From the NCBI GenBank assembly GCA_023144895.1, contig JAGLEV010000053.1, positions 1 to 42,183 on the forward strand: a DNA stretch of 42,183 nt, written 5' to 3'. The stretch comes from Thiotrichaceae bacterium (GTDB lineage: Bacteria > Pseudomonadota > Gammaproteobacteria > Thiotrichales > Thiotrichaceae). Each line of letters opens with the position of its first letter. The first letter of the stretch is position 1. This document shows positions 15,727 through 25,362 of this stretch, piece after piece. Made by a program: the position numbers and the translations under genes. The notes under the pieces are model-generated. The model was not told the origin of the DNA, searched no databases, and saw only the letters and a list, made by a program, of their open reading frames with translations.

Positions 15727-16115
15727 TCAGCCCCAACCAAAATAACATAACTCAACGCATAGTAACGCTCATCTGACAATGAAACAAAAGTGACTTCAAC
15801 GCCTCGCTGCTCAGCATATTCTTTAGTCTTGCCATGCAGTCTAAGCATAGGCGCACCCAGTTCATTATGATAAGTTTCAATATCACCAAAATGCACTGAA
15901 GAACCTATTCCCGTCCCAAGTGCTTTGCTAACCGCTTCTTTAGTTGCAAAGCGTTTGGCAAGATAGCTAGCAGCTTGCTTGTGATCCTTAAACTTTATTA
16001 GCTCATTGGAATGTAATATACGCTGGGCAAATTTTTCACCCCGCGTTGATTTAGACAGGATTTTTTCAATCCGCCTAATATCGACTAAATCAGTACCAAT
16101 CCCAATGATATTCAA
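15723..16115 (-). CDS. acpS: Holo-[acyl-carrier-protein] synthase
   Basis: 130 residues, the usual AcpS size. It transfers 4'-phosphopantetheine from CoA to apo-ACP for fatty acid synthesis in the cytoplasm. The N-terminal IGIGTDLVDIRRIE carries the Mg2+ ligand Asp9, and RFATKEAVSKALGTG carries Glu60; these are the two family signatures. The start is a TTG (16113-16115), three bases after the pdxJ stop. It is the last gene of the operon, followed by the inverted repeat at 15677-15726. Confidence 0.95.
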   Translation of the reverse strand: MNIIGIGTDLVDIRRIEKILSKSTRGEKFAQRILHSNELIKFKDHKQAASYLAKRFATKEAVSKALGTGIGSSVHFGDIETYHNELGAPMLRLHGKTKEYAEQRGVEVTFVSLSDERYYALSYVILVGAD

Positions 16116-16118
16116 GGA

Positions 16119-16859
16119 TTATTTTCTTGCTTGAACAAAAATAGCTTTCATTTCTTCAATCGCCTGTTTTAGTCCAACAAAAACAGATCGTGCCACAAGA
16201 TAATGTCCAATATTAAGCTCTACAATTTCTGGCAAAGCAGCAATAGCCAATGTATTAATATTATCCAAACCATGCCCTGCATTGACTTGAATTCCCTGTG
16301 CATGAGCAAAATCAGCAGCTTTAGCAATCTGCTCTAACTCTTTAGATTGCTCATCTCCATGGTAATTAGCATAATGCCCTGTATGTAATTCAATCACGGG
16401 TGCGCCCATATCAACAGCACGTTTAATATGCTCAATATTTGGCTCAATGAATAATGAGACTTTAATATTATTGGTAGTCAATGTTTGAGTACAGTTTTTA
16501 ATCCGCTCAAAAGCCCCCACCACATCAAGCCCTCCCTCTGTGGTGAGCTCTTCACGCTTTTCTGGAACAATACAACAATCTTCAGGCTGAATTTTTAAAG
16601 CAATCTGAGTCATCTCGTCCGTTGCTGCCATTTCTAGATTCATACGTGTTTTACAATGCTCACGTACTGCATCAACATCACTATCTTGAATATGACGACG
16701 ATCTTCACGTAAATGCAATGTAATTGCATCTGCTCCAGCCTGTTCTACTGATTCTACGACGTCAACAATATCAGGGTATGGAGTCAATCGAGCTTGACGG
16801 ATATTGATAATATGATCGATATTAAATCCGAGGGCGATGGGTTTAGTGTTCAAAAGCAA
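16119..16859 (-). CDS. pdxJ: Pyridoxine 5'-phosphate synthase
   Basis: 246 residues. It condenses 3-amino-1-hydroxyacetone phosphate with deoxyxylulose 5-phosphate to form pyridoxine 5'-phosphate in DXP-dependent vitamin B6 synthesis. The family motifs are in order: GFNIDHIINIRQAR at the start, ITLHLREDRRHI, NLEMAAT, ELHTGHYA, VNAGHGLD and ELNIGH. The reading frame opens at a TTG (16857-16859) inside the recO end. A second TTG two codons later (16851-16853) has better spacing from AAGGA and may be the true start. Overlap with recO is 11-17 bases, which points to translational coupling. Confidence 0.95.
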   Translation of the reverse strand: MLLNTKPIALGFNIDHIINIRQARLTPYPDIVDVVESVEQAGADAITLHLREDRRHIQDSDVDAVREHCKTRMNLEMAATDEMTQIALKIQPEDCCIVPEKREELTTEGGLDVVGAFERIKNCTQTLTTNNIKVSLFIEPNIEHIKRAVDMGAPVIELHTGHYANYHGDEQSKELEQIAKAADFAHAQGIQVNAGHGLDNINTLAIAALPEIVELNIGHYLVARSVFVGLKQAIEEMKAIFVQARK

Positions 16860-17517
16860 ATTTCCTTGTTTTTAATGGCCGACCACCGAGCTGTTGATTA
16901 ATAAGGTGATCTAAAAACTGACGATACTGCTTTTGTTGTGATTCATCAAGAAGAAGTTTTTGGTATAAATTTAATAGAAGTTGACCCGATAGTCTTATTC
17001 CTTGAGTCGTGTGTGTTGCCAGCTCAATCCCTACATCACTCGTATATTGATAGTGATACTGAGCATTAATGGGAACACTCTCTTTATGAGTCACGGGAGT
17101 AACAAAATCAAGACCTAAGCTTGCTAGCAGATCAGTTTCTGTAAGATATAACGCTTGATGATTTGAAGAAAGATCAAATAGCGCTTGTTGGTAGGCGGTA
17201 AAAACTTCTGGTGCAGCTAGCTCTTTAGGCAAGAGTTTAAGAATCAACTCACCAAAATAAAGCCCCCTTGCTATCTGTGAAATAGGCACAGCATAGTGTC
17301 GTCGCTCTTCTACCTGCCTTAGTGTCTGCACTTCACCTCGACCAAACCATTCAATCGCTAGCTGACGAAAAGGCTCAATCGTTCCTCGCATGATCTTGCC
17401 TTTTCTCTTGGCAACTCTAGCAATACAAGTAATGCGCCCACTATGTTCTGTGAGTAAATCAACCAACACACTGTGTTCATGATAAGGGCGGCGGTGTAAT
17501 ATGAAAGCAGATTCCAT
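16843..17517 (-). CDS. recO: DNA repair protein RecO
   Basis: 224 residues, the normal size for gammaproteobacterial RecO. RecO anneals single strands and loads RecA in the RecFOR pathway. The N-terminal OB-fold reads SAFILHRRPYHEHSVLVDLL followed by HSGRITCIARVAKRKGK. The helical C-terminal part contains YFGELILKLLPKE and LGLDFVTPVT. The Cys zinc finger found in Gram-positive and Deinococcus RecO is absent, as in E. coli. It lies 16 bases after era and overlaps pdxJ, in the usual rnc-era-recO-pdxJ order. Confidence 0.92.
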   Translation of the reverse strand: MESAFILHRRPYHEHSVLVDLLTEHSGRITCIARVAKRKGKIMRGTIEPFRQLAIEWFGRGEVQTLRQVEERRHYAVPISQIARGLYFGELILKLLPKELAAPEVFTAYQQALFDLSSNHQALYLTETDLLASLGLDFVTPVTHKESVPINAQYHYQYTSDVGIELATHTTQGIRLSGQLLLNLYQKLLLDESQQKQYRQFLDHLINQQLGGRPLKTRKFAFEH

Positions 17518-17533
17518 AGTTTATGGTAGATTT

Positions 17534-18427
17534 TTAGGTTGTGCGAGTGATTCCTAGCTCTCCTAAGTGACGAGGATTATTTTGCCAATGCTCCTCAACT
17601 TTCACCCAGAGTTTTAACATCACCTTGGCATCAAGAAATTCTTCTAAAGCAATCCGTCCAGAGCTTCCTATTCGCTTAAGTGTCGCACCTTTTTTACCAA
17701 TAACAATGCCTTTTTGACCTTTCTTACCCACCCAAATGGTGGCATGTATGGTTGTTATTTTTTCAGTTTCTTCAAATTTTTCGATATTAACAGCGGTCGT
17801 ATAGGGAATTTCTTGATGGAGGTAAATAACTAACTGCTCACGAATTAATTCGCTACAAATATCTTTAACGGGTTTATCCGTAATATAATCCGCAGGATAA
17901 ATAAAATCACCCATAGGCAGATAGCTTACTGCTTTTTTAAGAAAGACATCCGTATTAATCTGCTTTGTTGCTGACATTGGAATGATGTCATCAAAAACAC
18001 GTTGCCCAGAAACTTTTTGTAGATAAGCCAATAGCTTGGTTTTATCTTTGATCATATCCACTTTATTGACCAATAAGAGCACAGGGCATTGACTATGCTT
18101 TAAGCGTGAGATAACAAGATCATCCTCCGCAGTCCAGCGCCCTGCTTCGACCATCATAACCACAGCATCGGCTTGCTCTAGTGAGGCAACTGCTTCTTTA
18201 TTTAATACTTGGTTTAATGCATTACCTGAGCGTTGATGAATTCCTGGTGTGTCTGTCAGTATTAGCTGATAATTATCTTCAGTAATAATACCACGTATAT
18301 TGGTACGAGTTGTTTGGGGTTTATTGGCAATTGCCGATATTTTATAGCCAACCAAAAGATTTAATAAGGTTGATTTGCCGACATTGGGGTGACCGACGAT
18401 GGATACAAATCCACATTTTTTTGTCAT
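17534..18427 (-). CDS. era: GTPase Era
   Basis: 297 residues, the usual Era length. This GTPase binds 16S rRNA and checks 30S maturation. The G domain has GHPNVGKS at 12-19, PQTTRT in switch I, DTPG at 59-62 and NKVD near 120. The C-terminal KH domain has VIGKKGATLKRIG, with the conserved GxxG-type loop. It overlaps rnc by four bases (ATGA), so the two are translationally coupled. Confidence 0.97.
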   Translation of the reverse strand: MTKKCGFVSIVGHPNVGKSTLLNLLVGYKISAIANKPQTTRTNIRGIITEDNYQLILTDTPGIHQRSGNALNQVLNKEAVASLEQADAVVMMVEAGRWTAEDDLVISRLKHSQCPVLLLVNKVDMIKDKTKLLAYLQKVSGQRVFDDIIPMSATKQINTDVFLKKAVSYLPMGDFIYPADYITDKPVKDICSELIREQLVIYLHQEIPYTTAVNIEKFEETEKITTIHATIWVGKKGQKGIVIGKKGATLKRIGSSGRIALEEFLDAKVMLKLWVKVEEHWQNNPRHLGELGITRTT

Positions 18428-19092
18428 AGTTTTACCAGTTGATAAGCCATTTCTGCGGCATTTTGCTCTGCCTTTCGACGACTTTTCGCCATACCTTCTG
18501 TACGAATCTTCAAGCTTTTAATTAAACATTCTGCTTTAAATTCTTGTTTATGCGCCTCACCTGTTACGGTAAGTAGTGTATATCGGGGAATATCATGTCC
18601 ATGCATTTGTAACTTTTCTTGTAACCGACTTTTGGGGTCTTTCAAAGAGTGCTCTGAGGGCAATAAGCCAACATTTAAGCGACTATCATAGATTGCCAAA
18701 ATAAACTCAGTAGTTGCTTCCATGCCTTGTTCAATATAGACACTAGCAATAATGGCTTCTAAGGCATCGGCTAAAATAGAATTACGACGATGACCTCCAG
18801 CACGTAGCTCACCAGGGCCTAGCTTGATATAGTCACCAACACATAACTCTTTGGAGATTTCTGCCAGTGTTTCTGCATTCACTAAGGAGGCCCTAAGCCG
18901 ACTCAGATAGCCTTCACTGGCACTAGGCAACAAATCATACAGTTGCTTGGTGATCACGACACCTAAGACACTATCACCAAGGAATTCCAAACGCTCATTG
19001 TGTGCACTTGCGGCACTACGATGGGTAATCGCTAGTAAAAAATTAATACTAGCGAGGAATGGTTTGTCGAAATATTTTGTTAATTTTTTCAA
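18424..19092 (-). CDS. rnc: Ribonuclease III
   Basis: 222 residues. RNase III cuts double-stranded RNA, including rRNA precursors. The signature ERLEFLGDSVLG is at 33-44 with catalytic acidic residues, a second acidic pair lies in DALEAIIASVYIEQG, and a double-stranded RNA-binding domain (about 152-222) starts at DPKSRLQEKLQ. The start is a TTG at 19090-19092 with GAGA about eight bases upstream, an unusual start for this gene. A strong hairpin lies in its leader. Confidence 0.95.
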   Translation of the reverse strand: MKKLTKYFDKPFLASINFLLAITHRSAASAHNERLEFLGDSVLGVVITKQLYDLLPSASEGYLSRLRASLVNAETLAEISKELCVGDYIKLGPGELRAGGHRRNSILADALEAIIASVYIEQGMEATTEFILAIYDSRLNVGLLPSEHSLKDPKSRLQEKLQMHGHDIPRYTLLTVTGEAHKQEFKAECLIKSLKIRTEGMAKSRRKAEQNAAEMAYQLVKL

Positions 19093-19165
19093 AAAGTATC
19101 TCTACATTTAGACCTGATAATTAACAGGTTATGTCTACGACGCAATCCATTGCTTGCTCTATACT

Positions 19166-19193
19166 GTCGGACAGACTAAAAAATCTGACCGAC
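19166..19193 (-). promoter_or_regulatory. Hairpin in the lepB-rnc gap (rnc leader)
   Basis: GTCGGACAGA (19166-19175) and TCTGACCGAC (19184-19193) pair at 9 of 10 positions around an 8-base loop, six bases past the lepB stop and 73 bases before rnc. A smaller stem, ACCTG/CAGGT (19112-19129), follows. In E. coli, RNase III cuts a hairpin in its own leader; this could do the same (inference). A plus-strand terminator is less likely. Confidence 0.5.
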
Positions 19194-19198
19194 AACTT

Positions 19199-19981
19199 TT
19201 ATTTTATTACGGTACCAATGCGTGAAGCATTAAGGTAACCATTATTTGATGCCCAATGCATCCAAATAACCATTGCTTTACCGACAAGGTTCTCTTCAGG
19301 AACAAATCCCCAAAAGCGACTATCATGACTACCAAAGCGATTATCCCCCATCGCAAAGTATTGTCCTGCTGGTACTATTGCACTTCCCTTAGCCATAGGT
19401 CCTTGGGGATAAAGGATAATATCATGTTTTAATCCTGTTAGGTCTTCTTCATAACGTACTGAAGGATGTTTATTACCATGTTGGTCTATTGCCGTATAGG
19501 AACCTTTATCTTCAGTAGCTATTAATTGATCATTAACATATAAACGACCATTATCCCAAGCAATCTTATCTCCTGGTAAACCAACAACACGTTTAATAAA
19601 GTTCTGCCATGGTCTTTCTGGATAGCGGAAGACAAAAACATCACCTCGCTCAGGATCATTATTTGAGATTATTTTAGTACGGAATACGGGTAATCGAATG
19701 CCATAAGTGAATTTATTAACCAAAATAAAATCACCGACTTCTAATGTTGGCATCATCGACCCCGAAGGAATTCTAAAAGGCTCAACAATAAAAGAACGTA
19801 AAGCAACAACAACTAATAATATGGGCAATAATGAACGTGCAATATCAACAATAAAAGCAGGCTTTTCTTTCTTGTTTAGTTTTCCTCTATTAGCAATCCA
19901 GCTAATCAATACGATAATCGCAGCGATTGCCGTCACTAAAACAAACCAAAATTCAATATCTAAATAAAAATTTTCAATCAT
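19199..19981 (-). CDS. lepB: Signal peptidase I
   Basis: 260 residues. This inner-membrane peptidase removes Sec and Tat signal peptides on the periplasmic side. Two N-terminal membrane helices lie at about 10-30 and 48-66. The catalytic Ser75 is in PSGSMMPTL and the general base Lys130 in [26 protein letters not shown] is box E. It overlaps lepA by four bases (ATGA), the standard lepA-lepB arrangement. A 106-base gap with a hairpin follows before rnc. Confidence 0.96.
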   Translation of the reverse strand: MIENFYLDIEFWFVLVTAIAAIIVLISWIANRGKLNKKEKPAFIVDIARSLLPILLVVVALRSFIVEPFRIPSGSMMPTLEVGDFILVNKFTYGIRLPVFRTKIISNNDPERGDVFVFRYPERPWQNFIKRVVGLPGDKIAWDNGRLYVNDQLIATEDKGSYTAIDQHGNKHPSVRYEEDLTGLKHDIILYPQGPMAKGSAIVPAGQYFAMGDNRFGSHDSRFWGFVPEENLVGKAMVIWMHWASNNGYLNASRIGTVIK

Positions 19982-21783
19982 TTATCATCTACTCTCAATA
20001 CTGCAAGAAAGGCCTCTTGGGGTATTTCAACACTCCCCACTTGTTTCATTCGTTTTTTTCCAGCCTTCTGCTTTTCTAATAATTTTCGTTTTCTAGAAAC
20101 ATCACCACCATAACATTTAGCAGTAACATTTTTACGTAAGGCTTTCACATTGGTACGAGCAATAATATTCGTTCCTATCGCAGCCTGTATTGCGACATCA
20201 AACATTTGTCGCGGTATTATTTTTTTCATCCGTGAAGCAAGATCACGACCTTTATTTTGTGAAAAGTCACGATGCACAATTAATGATAAAGCATCCACCG
20301 ATTCACTATTAATCAGTATATCTAACTTCACTAAATCACCGACTTCATAACGATCTAATTCATAATCAAATGAAGCATAACCACGACTGACGGATTTTAG
20401 TCGGTCAAAGAAGTCTAAAACAACTTCACTTAAAGGTAATTCATATTCTAGCGTGACTTGATTGCCCAAGTATTGCATTTTTTTCTGCACACCACGTTTA
20501 GAAATACAAAGATTAATAATATTACCCACATAATCACTAGGAACAAGTATAGTCCCTCTAATAATGGGTTCTCGTATTTCTTCAATTTTATTAATAGGAG
20601 GCAACTGTGATGGGTTATGAATCATCAGTATTTCCCCATCTGTTTTTAATACCTCATAAGTAACCGTTGGCGCAGTTGTAATTAAGTCTAGGTCATATTC
20701 ACGTTCAAGTCGCTCTTGAATAATCTCCATATGGAGCATACCCAAGAAACCACAACGAAAACCAAAGCCTAATGCCTGAGAGGTTTCTGGCTCGTAATGT
20801 AGTGAAGCATCATTTAAGGTTAATTTTGTTAATGCATCACGAAGGTTTTCATAGTCCTCAGAGCTAACAGGATAAATACCAGCAAAGACTCGTGGTTGAA
20901 CCTCTTTAAATCCTGTTAGTATTTTTTTGGCTGGATTATGTGAGTCAGTAAAGGTATCACCTACTTTTGCCCCTGAAAGGTCTTTAATCCCTGCAATAAC
21001 AAAACCCACTTGCCCTACCACTAATTCCGTCTTATCAACAGACTTAGGGTTATAAACCCCTGTTCGCTCCACTAAGAAGTCATTACCTGTTGACATTGCT
21101 CTAATCTTAGTTTTAGTTTTCAATGTACCATCAAAAACACGAACTAAAGCAACAACACCCAAATAGTTATCAAACCAAGAGTCAATAATCAATGCTTTTA
21201 AAGGTGCATCAGGATCACCTTGTGGTGGTGGTATGCGTTCAACAAGCTGCTCTAAAAGCTCAGTAATACCAATCCCTGTTTTCGCACTACAATGCACTGC
21301 ATCCGTCGCATCTAAGCCAATGATTTCTTCTATTTCTTGGCTGACTCTATCAACATCCGCCGCTGGCAAGTCTATTTTATTCAGAACAGGAACCACTTCT
21401 AAGTCCAGTTCTATTGCAGTATAACAATTGGCAACACTTTGCGCCTCAACGCCCTGTGAAGCATCAACCACTAATAAAGCGCCTTCACAAGCAGATAATG
21501 AGCGTGAAACTTCATAGGAGAAATCGACATGCCCAGGCGTATCAATAAAGTTAAGGTGATAGGTATTACCATCTTTTGATTGATAATCTAAAGAAACACT
21601 TTGTGCTTTAATGGTGATGCCACGTTCCCGTTCTAAATCCATAGAATCAAGGACTTGATTCTCCATTTCGCGATCACTCAGCCCACCACAGACTTGTATA
21701 AAACGGTCTGATAATGTGGATTTACCATGATCAATATGAGCGATAATAGAAAAATTACGTATATTTTGGTTTGCTTCACCCAT
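19978..21783 (-). CDS. lepA: Elongation factor 4 (LepA)
   Basis: 601 residues, typical of EF4. This ribosome-binding GTPase acts in back-translocation and 30S assembly. G motifs: [10 protein letters not shown] near residue 16, DTPGHVDF near 78 and NKIDLP near 132. The EF4-specific C-terminal domain reads [20 protein letters not shown]. Its start overlaps the end of the glutaredoxin-like gene by eight bases. Confidence 0.97.
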   Translation of the reverse strand: MGEANQNIRNFSIIAHIDHGKSTLSDRFIQVCGGLSDREMENQVLDSMDLERERGITIKAQSVSLDYQSKDGNTYHLNFIDTPGHVDFSYEVSRSLSACEGALLVVDASQGVEAQSVANCYTAIELDLEVVPVLNKIDLPAADVDRVSQEIEEIIGLDATDAVHCSAKTGIGITELLEQLVERIPPPQGDPDAPLKALIIDSWFDNYLGVVALVRVFDGTLKTKTKIRAMSTGNDFLVERTGVYNPKSVDKTELVVGQVGFVIAGIKDLSGAKVGDTFTDSHNPAKKILTGFKEVQPRVFAGIYPVSSEDYENLRDALTKLTLNDASLHYEPETSQALGFGFRCGFLGMLHMEIIQERLEREYDLDLITTAPTVTYEVLKTDGEILMIHNPSQLPPINKIEEIREPIIRGTILVPSDYVGNIINLCISKRGVQKKMQYLGNQVTLEYELPLSEVVLDFFDRLKSVSRGYASFDYELDRYEVGDLVKLDILINSESVDALSLIVHRDFSQNKGRDLASRMKKIIPRQMFDVAIQAAIGTNIIARTNVKALRKNVTAKCYGGDVSRKRKLLEKQKAGKKRMKQVGSVEIPQEAFLAVLRVDDK

Positions 21784-22036
21784 GAGTGAGTGCCTGCCTT
21801 ATGTTATTTTCATCATAAAAGTGGCGAAATAGTACCTTACTATCTAGCATCAAAACAGGAACATCTGCATTATATTTTTTTAAAAATTCTGTTTGTTCAT
21901 CAATATCGATAAAGTTGATACTAAAGTTAAGTTCTTTTTGCAATAAAATCAACTGCCTTTCAGCCTGATCACAAAGATGACAACCTTCACGCAAATAAAA
22001 AGTTAATACCGAGACACTGTTTTCCATAAGATCCAA
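21776..22036 (-). CDS. Glutaredoxin-like thioredoxin-fold protein (DUF836 type)
   Basis: 86 residues with a thioredoxin-like start, [16 protein letters not shown]. The redox pair is Cys19-His-Leu-Cys22. A later [14 protein letters not shown] contains the cis-Pro of the fold. Family members in this size class are DUF836/glutaredoxin 2-like; they sit next to lepA or degP in several proteobacteria. The substrate is unknown. It overlaps lepA by eight bases and begins nine bases after the DegP-like gene. Confidence 0.8.
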   Translation of the reverse strand: MDLMENSVSVLTFYLREGCHLCDQAERQLILLQKELNFSINFIDIDEQTEFLKKYNADVPVLMLDSKVLFRHFYDENNIRQALTHG

Positions 22037-22044
22037 GTTGAGTC

Positions 22045-23376
22045 CTAGTTAATATTAATAGCAAGATAAAGTGTCTTATTATTCCTCAAAATTCTGATAG
22101 GTACAATGTCACCTTGTAGAAGCTTCTTAGCTATCTTAACAAAATCCTTTGTCTCTGTGATAGGAAGTTGATTCATCTCAACAATAATATCACCTTTACG
22201 AAGCCCTGCTCGATACGCCTTGCCAGGCTTTACTTTACGAACATAAACACCTGAGACGTGCTTATTCTCTTTATTTGCATCAGAGACGGATAAGCCCAAG
22301 CTTAAATCGAAACTACTCTCATCAAGATGCTTCTTTATTGTTGATTTTTTATATTTAATTTTTTTAGGGGTAATTAATAGACTTAATTCCAGCACTTTAC
22401 CTTGACGAAATACTTTAACAGGCACTTTACTACCAACAACGGAAGGACCAATTAAATAGGGTAAATCGGCCTTACCGCGTACATTGACGTTATTAATAGA
22501 AAGAATAATATCACCCGCTTTCAATATTCCTTTAGAAGGGCTTTTCTCTCCGACTTCAGTGACTAATGCCCCTTCAACACTGTGCATTCCAAAAGCGGTA
22601 GCGAGGTCTGCATTTAAATCCTGCACTTTTGCTCCTAGCTTGCCTCTAGTCACATAACCTTGTTCTTTCAGTTGCTTAGCAATATCAAAGGCAATATCGA
22701 TAGGAATAGCAAAAGCAATCCCCATATAACCCCCTGTTTCGCTATAAATTTGCGAATTAACACCAATCACTTCGCCTTCAAGGTTGAATAAAGGTCCACC
22801 CGAACTACCCGGATTAATCGCAACATCACTTTGTATGAAAGGCACATAACCTTCTGCAGGCAAACTTCTATTTAGCCCGCTAACCACACCGACTGTAATC
22901 GTATATTCAAAACCAAAAGGTGAGCCAATCGCTGCCACCCACTCCCCAACATGTAAATCATTTGATCTTCCAATAGTTACCGTTGGTAGTTCTTGAGCTT
23001 CTATTTTTAATAATGCTAAGTCACTTTCTGTATCGTAACCGACAACAACAGCAGAAAAGTGTCGACGATCACTGAGTTTTACTTGAATAAGCTCTGAACT
23101 AGCAACAACATGGTAATTTGTTAATATATAACCATTATGGCTAATAATAAAGCCAGAGCCTGCACCATTTTTTACAGGATTGGATTTTTTAATTTGGAAG
23201 GAACTGGCATCATCAATGTTGTTAGCATTGTAGCTTGTTTCTGAAAAGCTCGTAATATTAACAACGGCAGGACTATGCTTCTTAACTAAATGAGTGAAGT
23301 CAGGTAGGCCATGAGCACTCACAAATTGACTGATGCTACAGCAAAAAATTATTATTATTATTATTGTTTTTAACAT
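22045..23376 (-). CDS. Periplasmic Do-type serine protease (DegP/MucD family)
   Basis: 443 residues. The signal peptide ends at about residue 21 (SISQFVSA). The trypsin-like domain has catalytic His89 (ILTNYHVV), Asp119 (ESDLALLKI) and Ser192 (NPGSSGGPL). Two PDZ domains follow at about 235-330 and 350-440. Such proteases degrade misfolded periplasmic proteins; next to rseC this is the mucD position. Six successive Ile residues in the signal peptide are encoded by an (ATA)n run, a small simple-sequence repeat. mucD is the likely equivalent, but degP and degQ cannot be excluded by eye. Confidence 0.93.
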   Translation of the reverse strand: MLKTIIIIIIFCCSISQFVSAHGLPDFTHLVKKHSPAVVNITSFSETSYNANNIDDASSFQIKKSNPVKNGAGSGFIISHNGYILTNYHVVASSELIQVKLSDRRHFSAVVVGYDTESDLALLKIEAQELPTVTIGRSNDLHVGEWVAAIGSPFGFEYTITVGVVSGLNRSLPAEGYVPFIQSDVAINPGSSGGPLFNLEGEVIGVNSQIYSETGGYMGIAFAIPIDIAFDIAKQLKEQGYVTRGKLGAKVQDLNADLATAFGMHSVEGALVTEVGEKSPSKGILKAGDIILSINNVNVRGKADLPYLIGPSVVGSKVPVKVFRQGKVLELSLLITPKKIKYKKSTIKKHLDESSFDLSLGLSVSDANKENKHVSGVYVRKVKPGKAYRAGLRKGDIIVEMNQLPITETKDFVKIAKKLLQGDIVPIRILRNNKTLYLAININ

Positions 23377-23451
23377 TACACTGTTTAGGACGTTTTAAGG
23401 TCTATGTAGACATAAGTTTAGCCCTGTGGCTAATAGGATAAAAGATCTATT

Positions 23452-23931
23452 TTAGTGAGCCAATGAGTCGACTGGAACAACACGAATAATAACCGCTTCA
23501 AGACGCTTCTCAAGTGAGGGTAATTTTAGAATTTCACGGATAATAAAGAGACTGAGAGTAAAACTAAAGAGACCCACAAGGATACTACCGAGTTCAGCAT
23601 TAAGGCTCAATGATGTAAATATCAAATCCCCTAGTAATGCACCCACTAATAAGAAAACCAGAGGAATAAGATACACTAGTACAGAGCCTGCAAGTAATGC
23701 ATCGGGCTTTACTCCAATCACGACATGATCCCCTGTTTTGGCATAAATAGGGTTACTCACTCGCAATGCAGACTGAGGCTTTGCTTTGGGTGAAAGAAAG
23801 CTAAAGAATTCTTTTAAAGAACCACAACTTGCACCTGACTGGCAATTTGAACATGATGACTCATTAGAGTCTGGGACAATTTCGGCATAATTTTGACGAA
23901 CCTGAGTCACAATAGCTGTTTCTTCAATCAT
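23452..23931 (-). CDS. rseC: RseC/MucC family membrane protein
   Basis: About 159 residues from the ATG at 23929-23931, which has AAAGG eight bases upstream; a TTG eight codons earlier (23953-23955) is less likely. The N-terminus carries Cys27, Cys30 and Cys36 (SSCSNCQSGASCG), a possible Fe-S or redox cluster typical of RseC. Two membrane helices follow at about 80-105 and 112-135. RseC/MucC modulates sigma-E signalling and acts with SoxR reduction. The usual upstream genes rpoE, rseA and rseB are not present in the window. Confidence 0.9.
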   Translation of the reverse strand: MIEETAIVTQVRQNYAEIVPDSNESSCSNCQSGASCGSLKEFFSFLSPKAKPQSALRVSNPIYAKTGDHVVIGVKPDALLAGSVLVYLIPLVFLLVGALLGDLIFTSLSLNAELGSILVGLFSFTLSLFIIREILKLPSLEKRLEAVIIRVVPVDSLAH

Positions 23932-24570
23932 TTCATTGACCTTTGTTATTATCAAAGTTTTAGTAGTAAAAGATCTTTACTCTGGAGTATCTACAGCAAA
24001 CTGATGAGAAATGGTAACAATATTCTGTTTTGATTTCTCAATCCACGTAAAAATCTTGCTAGTTATACACATAGATTAATTTCAAATGATTGAGAAGTGA
24101 CTATTGATAAGCATATTACTATGCTTGGATAGAGGGTATCACACTACTAATTTTATGTAGTGATAAAACCCAATATCAATGTAAAAACAATCGATAGAAT
24201 TGTTATACTTTTAAGCCCCTTTTGGTATGACTAGAAATTAATCATAACGCAGTATGCGGGGCTCAGCCTGTATTCAAACTTAAGGAAAGGACTGATTGAT
24301 AATTAATCATAGCGATTATTAGAATTTATTGGCTTCAATAATAATTTAATCAGAGTGTTTGTTTAACTAATGACTGAGGCTATTAGTAATAATAACAAGA
24401 GTTCCCGTTTTAGTTATAAAGCAAGAGAGGTTGCAATCTCTTAGCAATAAAAAATCAAGGCTGTAGACTTCAATCGTCATCAATTTATTTTATAGTTACT
24501 ATAAAACGGGAACTATTGTAATAATAGGTCACTTTTTCACAAGAAGATTTTATGCAAAAGTGACTTTAAA
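23932..24570. other. 640-base spacer with promoter-like region and repeat copy 2
   Basis: No gene is seen. TATACT (24204-24209) is a possible -10, but it points away from rseC. AGCCCC (24214-24219) can pair with GGGGCT about 40 bases later around an inner TATGA/TCATA hairpin, so a small transcript is possible. ATTAATCATARCG occurs twice, near 24238 and 24302. Copy 2 of the structured repeat is at 24400-24514. The rseC operon promoter should be here on the minus strand; I cannot point to it. Confidence 0.45.
24400..24514. repeat. Structured ~115-bp dispersed repeat, copy 2
   Basis: A 13-bp perfect inverted repeat, AGTTCCCGTTTTA (24400-24412) with TAAAACGGGAACT (24502-24514), encloses an interior closely matching 582-701. 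An inner hairpin AAGAGA-GGTTGCAA-TCTCTT is perfect in this copy. It lies 56 bases beyond the stop of the NlpC/P60 gene, between genes as copy 1 does. Confidence 0.65.
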
Positions 24571-25362
24571 TTAATACCTTACTTTTTTCATTGGACGACC
24601 ATAACCAACAATAAACTGTGACCAACGAATAGCATCCATATTATCAATGGCAATACGAGTCCCTTCACCAGGTGCATGTAGTATACGGTTTGACCCCATA
24701 TAAATACCCACATGATTAATATAGACTTTACGTGCAATCGGCAAATGGAAGAAGACTAAATCACCAGGGCGAGCATCTCTTTGACGACGAATATGCTTCG
24801 TTGCTTTAAATTGTGTTGCCGCCGTTCGTGGAAGGTGAATACCTGCTGCGCGGTAGGTATATTGTACCAAACCACTACAATCAAACCCTCGTGGTGTTGT
24901 TCCACCCCAAACATAGCGAATATTAATCATTTTTCTCGCTTTTGATATCGCATTTCTAACATTGCGATAAGGATATGGCTTGGAGCGTGTTCTTGTCTTT
25001 TGACGTGATGATGGGCGACGGTGACTACTTCCCATGAACTCCTTTGCGATGGTCTGCCAATCTGACGACTGATTTCGTCTTCTTGATCTAGAGCGGCGCT
25101 TTTGTGTCTTTTGAGGCTTATCCAATACCAAGGTTCGTAATTCACGATCAGTTAACGTTGTTCTTCTTTTTTTTCTTTTTTGTGTCTGTGACTGTGGCTT
25201 ACCTAATAAACTATAAACTAAGTTCATATCAATAGGCTTTGACTTCGATGCCTTGCTTTGCTCAGGATAACTGGCTAAAGCGCGTTCAACTTGTCTTGAT
25301 AAGCTTTCCGCAGAAACTGAACTAACCAGTGTTAATAAAATCAATCCAAAAAAAATTCTCAT
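24571..25362 (-). CDS. Secreted NlpC/P60 peptidoglycan hydrolase with basic linker
   Basis: 263 residues. The signal peptide is residues 1-18 (ending SSVSA). A very basic linker (about 55-130, Arg/Lys/Ser-rich with RRSRSRRR) precedes the C-terminal NlpC/P60 domain. The catalytic Cys162 is in DCSGLVQY, His217 in NHVGIY and the third residue His229 in ILHAPGEG. These enzymes cut peptide bonds in peptidoglycan stems, often between D-Glu and diamino acid. The basic linker may bind teichoic-like or other polyanions; in a Gram-negative, lipopolysaccharide or peptidoglycan is more likely (inference). It is a single-gene unit divergent from guaA. Confidence 0.9.
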   Translation of the reverse strand: MRIFFGLILLTLVSSVSAESLSRQVERALASYPEQSKASKSKPIDMNLVYSLLGKPQSQTQKRKKRRTTLTDRELRTLVLDKPQKTQKRRSRSRRRNQSSDWQTIAKEFMGSSHRRPSSRQKTRTRSKPYPYRNVRNAISKARKMINIRYVWGGTTPRGFDCSGLVQYTYRAAGIHLPRTAATQFKATKHIRRQRDARPGDLVFFHLPIARKVYINHVGIYMGSNRILHAPGEGTRIAIDNMDAIRWSQFIVGYGRPMKKVRY

